Shown here piece after piece: positions 55,466 to 64,000 of a DNA stretch of 64,000 nt. Source of the DNA: Podospora bellae-mahoneyi (taxonomy: Eukaryota > Ascomycota > Sordariomycetes > Sordariales > Podosporaceae); the NCBI RefSeq assembly GCF_035222275.1, contig NC_085883.1, positions 3,286,001 through 3,350,000 on the forward strand, given 5' to 3'. A program made the position numbers and the translations under genes. Below the pieces are notes generated by a model. It was not told the DNA's origin. It ran no database searches and saw nothing but the letters and a program-made list of their open reading frames with translations. How positions within the stretch are numbered: position 1 is the stretch's first letter; the number at the start of each line of letters is the position of its first letter.

Positions 55466-58400
55466 ATGGACGAACTCGGAGAGCCCGGACCTCTGTCTCA
55501 GCAAGGAGAGTCTGTACAAAAGACGGAGGCCACCGACAACGGCCCCGTTAGACCTGTCCCCCAGAACTTTGTTTGGCGTTTGTATGGGAGGAGCAACAGC
55601 AGTTCGACATTTGTGAAGGTGAACACCGGCGATATGGCTCTCGGCGTGCCCGTCCTTCGGGAGACGTTCGATCCCTGGCGATGCCACGACGGCCACGACG
55701 AAGATGATGGAGGTTGCAAAGGATGCATCAGGATCAACAAAGCTAGGGCCGCGGCTGCATCTCTTGCCACGCCGCTGGCTATGGCATCCATGGCATCCCA
55801 CGCTGGCACCACCGGTGAGTTCTGATGTCTACTTTGCCTGTTCAACCGTTTCAACCGCTGGCCTGGCTCTGCCCCCGCAAACCCCCACACCCCTTCTGCC
55901 TGCCCCGTAAAGGTACCTTACCAGCCCGCTGGACACATTGTCGATCGTCCCACCGTGGGGTGCATCCGTCCCTTCTCTTTGGGGCGTTTTAATCCTGTCA
56001 TGGAATCTGGGAAGCCCGGATCTGCGGGTCTTTGTGGTGGAGTTGACCCTGAGACGTGGGGCAGGGCATCCTTGTGAAAGCTGTTCTAGGCTGTTGCTAG
56101 CGCGGGGCTGTCCCCGTTCACCGGCCATGACAGTGTTTTCCCCAGAAATGTCGTCAGAGCAACTTTCCATGTCCAAATAAAAGTCAACGTCCGTCTTTTG
56201 GAAGAAATACACTTCAGCCTTCTGTTGGGATTGCACGGCTGAATTGTTTATTGAATTGCGCTCATGCTGACAATCTCTACCCAATATCTCAGATTTAACC
56301 GCGACCATGGCTTCGCTCCAAGGCCGTGAGCTTGACGACAGTTGCCCTGATGCCGCTCCCGATCAGCTCCAAGAGCTCAGACACGATGGCTCGGTCCTCG
56401 CCCTGGCCGTATCCGACAAGTACATTTTCGCCGGCACCAGCAAGGGGGAGATTGCCGTATGGTCGCTAGGCACCTTCCAGCCAGTGCAGACAATACAAGC
56501 CCACAAGCGCAGCGTGCTCTGCCTGCTGTTAGCTGACGACTGCAAGTACCTGTTCTCGACAGCCTGCGAGCCCATCATCAATGTCTGGTGCCCCCGAACG
56601 TTTACACGCCTCTACGAGATCTACAGCACATACGATGTCGGTGATGTGTTCAGTGTCGCATATTCGCCACAACGAGAAATCGTATACGTTGGCACACAAA
56701 CACAGGACATCCAGTGGATCAGCCTGAAGGACCCAGAGCGAAAGTCCTCCCACGAATCAGCCCACCATCCCGATCGACGACAACATAGATTTTTTGACTC
56801 GCGCGCGGTTGGCGGGACATCAACACCTCGACGGACCGAGGAATTTTACGCCTTAATACCCAAGGCCGAACAGGTGCTAGAGATTGACTCGGGTGCAATT
56901 CGACAGTATGCGCACTACGGCTGGGTGTTCTGCATGCTGGTGGCCAAGGGCCCAACGGTTCTGGTCGACTCGGATGAAGAGGTCTTGATATCGGGTGGAG
57001 GCGACGGCACCATCAAGCTGTGGAAGTTGTGTGATACCGGGCTGGACTACGAGGACGGTAATGTTACAGGCGACATTGAGGAATTGATGGTTCTCGGGGA
57101 GGATGATAGCGAGTCCGTCATGTCGCTTGCCATTGATGGGTCCTTCTTGTACGCCGGCAAGCTGGGCGGTATCATCGAGCTATGGGATCTGGACACGAAG
57201 CAGAAGTTAAGGGTCATCAAGGCCCATGACGGGAACGTCAATGTTCTCAAGATGAGCTTTGGGCTTCTCTGGAGTGGAGGAACTGGTGGTTCTGCCTCGG
57301 TAAGACCTTCATGGGCGCCCAAAACGACGCCGAAGCTATGACTTACTGACACCACCAACAGAAACACAGCACAGTTCATTATGGTAGAGACACCAACGGT
57401 GCGGCGCAGAACATTAGTCAAAAGTACCAGTGCTTGAGTCGATGGAAGGCTCACGACGCCAAGATCCTGTCTTCTGCCACAGTCGTTCACAACAGCGATC
57501 AGCTATTCCTTACTGGTGCCAATGACAACACGGTCCGTGTTTGGCGTGTTAACGGCATGCCATCCCAGACCGAGGACGGCACAGGGCCAGCTGAGGATAT
57601 GATGGTTCAATCGCTGCGGGAGTTCATCTCTTACAAGACTGTCTCGTCCCGGCCTGAATTCACCGAGGACTGCCGCAAAGGTGCCACCTTCCTCGGGTCT
57701 CTGTTCAAGCGACTGGGCGCTCAAGTGGAAATGCTCAGCACCGGCTCCTTGCACAACCCCGTGGTGTACGCCAAATTCAGCGGCAAGCTGGAACCAGCGG
57801 AGAAGCGCAAGAGGATTCTGTTCTACGGTCACTACGATGTTGTCCCTGCGGATATGAAGGGGGACAACTGGCAGACTGATCCGTTCAAATTGTCTGGGCG
57901 AGATGGCTATCTCTATGGACGCGGTGTGAGCGACAACAAGGGACCCATTATTGCTGCCCTGTATGCCGTCTCGGACCTGTTGCAAGAGAAGGCTCTCGAC
58001 TCGGACATCATCTTCGTCATCGAGGGTGAGGAAGAATCCGGTTCGCGAGGATTTGCTGAAGCCATCCATGACAACAAGGAACTTATCGGGCATATCGACT
58101 ACGTCCTTTTGGCAAACAGTTACTGGTTAGACGACGAGGTTCCCTGCCTGACATATGGCCTTCGTGGTGTACTTCATGCTACCGTCTGCATTGACTCCAA
58201 GCACCCTGATCTCCACTCTGGTGTTGATGGCAGCAATATGTTGTCGGAGCCGCTGACCGATTTGACGCTGCTTGTCAGCAAACTCAAGGACCGCAAGAAC
58301 CACGTCAACATTCCAGGTTTCTACGACGGCATTCTTCCCCTGACCAAGGAGGAGGACCTTCGGTATGATGACATTGCCAACATCCTCATCCGACGGAATC

Positions 58401-59011
58401 CAGCAAACGGCCCTATTGAAGCTCTCAAGCGCAGTCTCATGGCGAGATGGCGCGAGCCCAACCTGACAATCCACAGATATAACGTATCTGGACCAGACGG
58501 CAGCTTGATCAGCAGCCACGCCACGGCCAATGTCAGTATCAGACTGGTCCCCGGCCAGGAGGTGGACGAGGTGATCAAGAACCTCAAGTCATTCCTCAGG
58601 GAAGAGTACGAGCAATTCGAGAGCGACAATACCCTCACCATCAGGATCGACAACAAGGCCGAGCCATGGCTTGGTGTGCCTGGAAACTACATCTTCCGAA
58701 CCCTGGAAGAGGCAGTCATGAGGGCCTGGGGGCCAACGGCGTCCGAGGACAGCAAAAACGGTGTCTCTGTCGCGTTGCCACCCAATGGAACCAACGACGA
58801 AACTGCGCCAAAGACACGGAAGCCTTTGTATATTCGCGAGGGTGGTTCTATCCCACCGATTCGGTTCTTGGAGAAGGAGTTTAACGCTCCGGCGGCTCAT
58901 TTGCCCTGTGGTCAAGCGAGTGACGCGGCACATTTGGATAACGAGAGGTTGAGGGTGGTGAATTTACAGAAGAGCAGGGAGATCTTTAGCACCGTGTTCC
59001 GCAAGCTGTAG
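55466..59011 (+). CDS. dug2: WD40-M20 peptidase, glutathione-degrading DUG2 homologue
   Basis: Exons 55466-55814, 56293-57299 and 57362-59011, in phase, about 1001 residues. The first intron is long (478 nt) but has a GTGAGT donor, GCTGAC branch and CTCAG acceptor, and the joined frame reads HAGTTDLTATMASLQG. WD40 repeats fill about 140-480 (VLALAVSDKYIFAG, VISGGGDGTIKLW type, VHNSDQLFLTGANDNTVRVW). The M20 metallopeptidase follows with GHYDVVP (about 606-612), YGRGVSDNKGP, and IEGEEESGS, which hold zinc ligands and the catalytic Glu. WD40 plus M20 is the diagnostic order of yeast Dug2, which with Dug3 opens the gamma-glutamyl bond of glutathione in the cytosol. Translation could start at 55397, or at 56307 if the first exon is untranslated. 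Confidence 0.92.
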
Positions 59012-59791
59012 GATGCTTGTGGCAGTGGAATGGGCAGATCAAAATGGCGTTGGTGAGATGGGAGAGCTTGGAGTTTTCAGTAGTTGTTGAGTTTCTGGGT
59101 TAGAGTAGCGTCATCAACGAATAGGATATTTGTTTAGACAATACTGAACAAGACAGATATTTGTCCAAGAAGGCACGTGGAAGATTCGCTGTCTATTATA
59201 GTTAAAACGACGAATAGCCAAAGCGTCCTTTTACTAAGGATTTAATTCAATTCTCTGCACCGCTACGTTCATATGGAAGGTAAAATAATTGTAGATTGCC
59301 CATTAAATTTTTTAACTGTTTAAATCTAATTAATATAAAATCGTAAACCGTTTTACCTTAATAATCCTTTTCGTAATATTATAATTAATTGTCACAATCC
59401 TGGATGAAGAGCTAACGGACGGGGCGCGGGATGCCTCTGGCCAATCATTACTAACCAATTGGAAGTGGAGCGATGAGCTCACGATGAGCGTAGGGAGCCA
59501 CAGGAAGGAAAGGTGATCCACGGGTCTATATATACAGAGGAACTATATAGCTTGTAGACAGTTCCGCAGTATGCCATACAAGTCACATTCGTTAGTATCA
59601 GACTATTGTGATTGAGATAAACTATTGTTGTGCACTGTTTAGCTGCACCGAACCAATTGTCTAGAAGCACCTTCAACTGAGTATCCCTTTCAAAGGTTCT
59701 CGATCGGGGTTCATCACAAAAATATGTTATTTATAATAAATATAAAGAGCATTGTTTTTTTATATAACATCAATAGTAATAAATGTTGGAT
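59012..59791. other. AT-rich island
   Basis: 59270-59400 and 59710-59790 are much richer in A/T than the rest of the window (AATTAATATAAAATCG, ATATAACATC). No gene. Such islands in this class are often heavily mutated old repeats, but no element end or coding remnant is recognisable. Confidence 0.55.
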
Positions 59792-61510
59792 TCAATCCCA
59801 TTTCTTCAATGAATTTTCATCTTCTGCGTTCTCCGCCATAAATTGTGGACTCCATAGATCATCAGAGGCCGGGCTGGACGAGCTGGGTTTGACATCAATG
59901 GTCTGGGCCAATTTTGCGTAGTGCTGCCATCTTTCCTGCTCGAGTCGCCGGCTCTCCACGGCTAACTGGGTTAGATCGGCCGATAACTTGGTCGAGGGGG
60001 AGCCACAAAGATGTATGTCAGTACCGTGCTCCTGGCGAAGATGGTCGAAAACCTCTGTTGCCGCAATGATGTAGGAGACCCTAGATCCCGGGCAACCTCT
60101 GACGATGTGGCCATACAAGCTGCCTAATACTGTGTCAATTACAACCGAGCCACTATCGCCACCTTCGACTGGAGTGTCGAGATTGATCGGGTAGAGCTTT
60201 TGCGCCTTCTTGATTGCTCGGTCCCATTAATACAGCGCTCCTGTCGCCAACGTACCGCCAACTCCATCTCGAGATGTGATGGCCATGACTTTATCCATGC
60301 GCTTTCCCACTTCAGCCACATTGTGGACCATGACTTTGCGTATCCCGGTATGTTGGGGGTATGATATGGTGTTTGCCAAAGAGTGCATGATCTCGTTGTT
60401 GTCGAGGGCAATCAACGCACAATCGAGACGCCGGTCTGGATGTACGAGATCAGCAGGCAATATATTCTTTCTTGGTATAGAATCCGATTGCAAACCGTTT
60501 TCGCCGTTTGTCGTGACCAACTTCGGGCCGGCCTCTCCGTGGGAGTTCCCACTGTGGAACCGACGCTATTGATACTCGGGGATTCCGCCTAGGGCTGTGA
60601 CCCGACCACAGGTGTAACGCTTGCACGGGTAAGAGCTGGATCCAATTCTGTTTTTCATTCCATGGGATCTTCGTCATTGTCGTCACTGTCGCTCATGCCG
60701 TCGAAACTACAATCCTCGAGACCTGGAGGGAGAGGCTCCTGAGCAGATGTAATGTGGAGGTTATCCTGTTGAGTTTCTGGAATGTGACTAACGTTGATTT
60801 GGTAGTGGGGATCATCAATTCTGATAATTGCACCACCAGTGGCGCAACGGAACGGTAGAGGGTCGGAGGCCCCGTATTTAATGTGAATCCGTCTTCCAAT
60901 CAGCCGTGTACCTTTTGGTGGGTTCGTCGCGGGGATATTCTGCTTCCTACCGCAAAGGTGGTTCTTTCAAGGCCCGAAGCTCCCTCTGCTTCTTGGTCGG
61001 GTTGAGTTTCAACGCCTGATGATCCTCCTGCGAGAGTACGGGCTGCTACATGTTGCTCTAAAAGCAGTGCGCTGGCACCAATTCCAAATTGGGGATATTT
61101 TTCAGGCACAGAACTGCTGCGAATAGAGTCCTCAACGAGAGACCGTGTCGCGGCATTTGTGCAACAGACCATAATAATAGGCTTCGCGGTCTCTTGTCGT
61201 GTACCTATCATGTCATGTAGAGCCGCACGAATATGTCGGCATAACCAGGGTCGATATTCCTCAAAACATCTTCGATGTCAGGAAGGATATGGACGTCGAA
61301 TCGTTCCTGGGCTGGGCCGCTTGACCCCCATGCCTTCTTGAGCAAGCCAACCCGGGGCGTGTCAATGATCTCCCCACATAACAGCTCAGGACTTTCCCAC
61401 TTTTTGCGCTTGAGCCGTCTAGGACTCAGGAAAGACATGGTTTTGAGGACGTTCAATTGGAGTTGATCATGCTGTAGGACTGACGCGCGGGTAAGAATGA
61501 GCGGGGACAT
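59792..61510 (-). pseudogene. Broken trypsin-like serine protease-domain gene
   Basis: Coding fragments follow one another on the minus strand in the right order. 61510-61208 reads SPELLCGEIIDTPRVGLLKK and DIEDVLRNIDPGYADIFVRLY. 61193-60900 reads ETAKPIIMVCCTNAATRSLV and YPQFGIGASALLLEQH. 60895-60665 reads PFRCATGGAIIRIDDPHYQI. 60520-60227 reads DLVHPDRRLDCALIALDNNE. 60226-59792 reads LDTPVEGGDSGSVVIDTVLG, LYGHIVRGCPGSRVSYIIAA. The GDSGS is the trypsin-fold nucleophile box. The order and phrases resemble a fungal S1-like peptidase family. At least two in-frame stops (TAA 60227, TAG 60566, both explicable as CpA to TpA) and about three frame changes separate the pieces, so it is a pseudogene unless introns explain some of them. 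Confidence 0.6.
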
Positions 61511-61780
61511 AAAAGAGCACCGTGACGTACATCGTGAACTTCAGCCTCTAATCTGCAGAGTGGCTGAGGACTTCGTTTCGGGTCGTGCTAATGCATAAGG
61601 TGAGGTGGCTAATTGGCTGGGGAGCATGCCGACTAACCTGCATGTGCTTCAAGGAGATTATTGACCACACCGAATTCAAAAGGAACAACACCTCGTCTTA
61701 GCCGAGGCTACAAACATACTTTGCCCTGAATAGAACTCTAACAGCTTTTCCCCAGTTTACATCTTACAACCTCAGAAGAA

Positions 61781-63062
61781 ATGGCGTCCCTAGAGAGGTA
61801 TTATCTGCGCCATATGGACGGCGTTTTCGTGCCATCGAGGACACCCAGACTTTTCAATGGAGATCGCTCGGCTGTCCTGTGCCACGAAGTGTACGGACAA
61901 TACCATCAGTATCAATGGCGCCTCTTCTCGGGACACAGTCCCACAACCAACAGAGGGATACGTGATCCCGAGAACACATTTCGACTTGTTCAGCATCTGC
62001 ACGACGGCAAGACCCGAGAGCAAGTGAAGACTCTGCTGAGGTCCACAATATCGAGCGCATCTGACGAAGAATGTGAAAGGTACATTGACCTGGCGGCCCC
62101 TCTCCTCACTATGATGAAGACCGGCGTTCCGAAGAATCAACTCATGACCCGCAGTTTACTCCGATGGGAGCAGGGAACAATCAGGGACTTTGTGAGTGAC
62201 TTCTTCAAGGAGTCACCCAAACTCAGTTACGAACGAATCAGACTGCCGAAGATTTTCAATGCTTGGAGCATCCATAAGGTCGGAGGGATCAATATCAGCT
62301 TTACTGACAACCTTGCTGACCATCTGCTGTTGACTGATGATGATTCAACGCTGTTGATATTTCATCATGCCTCGTTCCTAGAGTGCCACCTACAGTATGG
62401 CTTCCAGCCTTCTTCACACGCTCCGTAGGTAGATAGCAGAGCATGTGGGCTGGATACGACAAACGCAGCACCCATGGCAACCTTGAACATTGGTTCTGGT
62501 ACATTGCTTCTCGCCCCCTTGACTAGAAGATTGCAGCGTTATTCTGCTTCTGAAACATGAACTGTAGCTTACACTCACATACAGGCCATTCCCGGCACCT
62601 CTATACCCGGCAGACCTCGTTCATAAACAACTGTCCACCATTGCGCTCCTTCTCCCACACAGTCGAGTTCACGTTAACCACGCGGAGGGGCCGGTTCAGC
62701 CGGAACTCGTCATGGCTGCGGAAGCTTTTCCTTGCCAACGAGCAGTCAGGACAACACCCAACTGGAATCGACCCTCGCTCTCTATTTGTGGCACCCTCCA
62801 AGCCCACGACCGTCAGATCGAACGGTTCCACTTCTGGAGAGACAGGCTGGTGATCCTGAAACAGACCTATGATGATACTACGCCGAGCTCTCTCCAACAG
62901 TGGTGGTACGATCGTCGGAACGGGGTGCAATGATACACCTTTTGGGTTGCGGTCCTTGTGTTGCTTATCACGACCGTGCTGAGTTTGTTGCAGACGGTGG
63001 CGGCTTTCTTGCAGGTGTATAAGGCTTACGTCCCGACTGTTGGAGTTAAAGAGGGGGCGTGA
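61781..63062 (+). pseudogene. Broken gene of an uncharacterised fungal family with C-terminal membrane helix
   Basis: ATG at 61781 opens 215 residues (MASLERYYLRHMDGVFVPSR, ending after DDSTLLIFHHASFLECHL). Coding resumes near 62790 (CGTLQAHDRQIERFHFWRDR, LQQWWYDRRNGVQ). It crosses an in-frame TGA at 62931 and ends with a single membrane helix (YTFWVAVLVLLITTVLSLLQ) and VYKAY at 63062. The phrases 'FHHASFL', 'DRQIExFHFWRDRL' and 'WWYDRRNGVQWYTFW' recur, to my knowledge, in uncharacterised fungal proteins; by that pattern the TGA replaces Trp (TGG) or Arg (CGA). The part from 62430 to 62790 is degraded or contains an intron. Confidence 0.55.
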
Positions 63063-64000
63063 GCTCCAAGAGGTATCCAGAGACTCAGAGAGACCTTGTA
63101 ACCCTTGGCGAATTAGCTATGATAGAAGATGTCACTGAGCGCGGGAATGGAAAGCTTTTCGTACCCCCAACTCCACCTCGCACCCGCCAAGCAGTCTCTT
63201 ATCTGAAGTCTTTCCATTGTCTGACCTGCATGCGGAATGTTGCTTTGCTACCCGACCCCCTGATCAGCTTCATCACCCTCCTTAAACGCCGAGTCAGTAT
63301 GCCGGAGATCAGACTTTGCATTGTGGCTGTAAATAGCAAAGAAAGCACAGCACTCATACAGGCCACCACCTCGGACTCGAGTATTCATCATCGTGCTTAC
63401 TTTCTCCCAATTGGATCAGACAGTTCCCATTCCGAGTTACGGGATTGGACCCCTCGGACTCGGGTCCCCAGGCTCGATGAGGTAAGGTAATTCAAGGCCC
63501 TCACCAATCGGAACATTCCTGGTTTTGCTGGAACACCTCGCATTCGCTCACGGCTGGTGCACCTGGCCTGCCGCTTCTGGGTGCATTCCCTGGCGACAAA
63601 CACTGCGTATTAACACTGGGCCTTGTGTGAGGTGTTGCATGATCCCAACATCTCACCGAGCTCAGGAGCATGCCATGGCTAGGTAGGTACCTGGGCTTAG
63701 TTGAACTGTGTATAAAGGGACCAGCCCTTCTCCAGGATCGAGCAACACTGCCTTCATGCCATATGAACAATTGCTTAAACAACGTCTTAACCACATACCT
63801 CCCCTATCATCTTGAAACCTTTCCAACTGCAAACGACGCCCAATCCCACAGAATTACTCAGAGTCGCTACTTAGTAAAAGTAAGGCCTCGCTCTTTTTAC
63901 TTGTTTTGGTTTGATGCAAGTTATACGCTAGGCTAACCGCAATCTAGGGTTACAAGATGAATCTCTCGAGTCAAAGTAATGACCTTGCTGGCATTGGAGT
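63063..64000. other. Right end, no gene seen
   Basis: A 143-codon plus frame at 63059-63490 has no recognisable family or clear start and I do not call it. GGTAGGTACC words occur at about 63682. Confidence 0.3.

Noticed and set aside
1-64000. CRISPR arrays, bacterial operons, intact mobile elements
   Set aside because: No spaced direct repeats, no transposase or reverse-transcriptase frames, and gene structure is eukaryotic throughout.

Overview
The window looks like nuclear DNA of a filamentous ascomycete, most likely a Sordariomycete and plausibly Sordariales. Genes carry many short GT-AG introns (46-75 nt) with CTRAC/CTAAC branch sites. The recognisable families (Tim17, Dug2, MscS-type channel, NAPE-PLD-like hydrolase, hydrolase-ankyrin-CorA protein) are typical of fungi. 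There is no sign of bacterial or viral origin and no PKS/NRPS cluster. All family assignments are from motif recognition, not from searches. Exon borders are inferred from splice signals and reading-phase agreement.

Layout. 0-8.7 kb is a decayed left arm: the 3' part of a kinase-domain gene broken by three stops and a frameshift, a fragment of an unknown spliced gene, and a small tandem array of Cys-rich (zinc-finger-like) units. 9.0-13.1 kb holds three sound enzyme or binding-protein genes: NAPE-PLD-like hydrolase, cupin and LCM-type methyltransferase. 13.8-19.2 kb is one 13-exon gene that joins an alpha/beta-hydrolase-like domain, ankyrin repeats and a CorA-like two-helix membrane domain; an intron-bearing tRNA-Glu(CUC) follows it. 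19.9-25.6 kb has a small membrane protein, a frameshifted ankyrin gene and a GNAT-ankyrin fusion that resembles it. 27.0-30.1 kb has a six-cysteine secreted protein and a lipocalin-like protein.

30.2-45.1 kb is the most unusual part: seven coiled-coil genes or gene relics on both strands, interspersed with secreted-protein genes. Two look whole (32.9-34.2 and 42.9-43.5 kb). The others are interrupted by single in-frame stops, mostly explicable as C-to-T changes, or by single frameshifts. 46.4-59.0 kb is a conserved housekeeping block: MscS/EF-hand channel, DUF4185-like secreted protein, Ntn-hydrolase asparaginase, TIM17 and DUG2. 59.0-64.0 kb is decayed again: an AT-rich island, a broken trypsin-like (GDSGS) gene and a broken gene with a C-terminal membrane helix.

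The genes do not form one pathway. The striking theme is the contrast between intact housekeeping genes and accessory genes whose reading frames are long and otherwise normal but interrupted at a few codons. RIP-type mutation is the simplest explanation. Transcript-level A-to-I correction of stop codons, known from sexual development in this fungal class, is a testable alternative.
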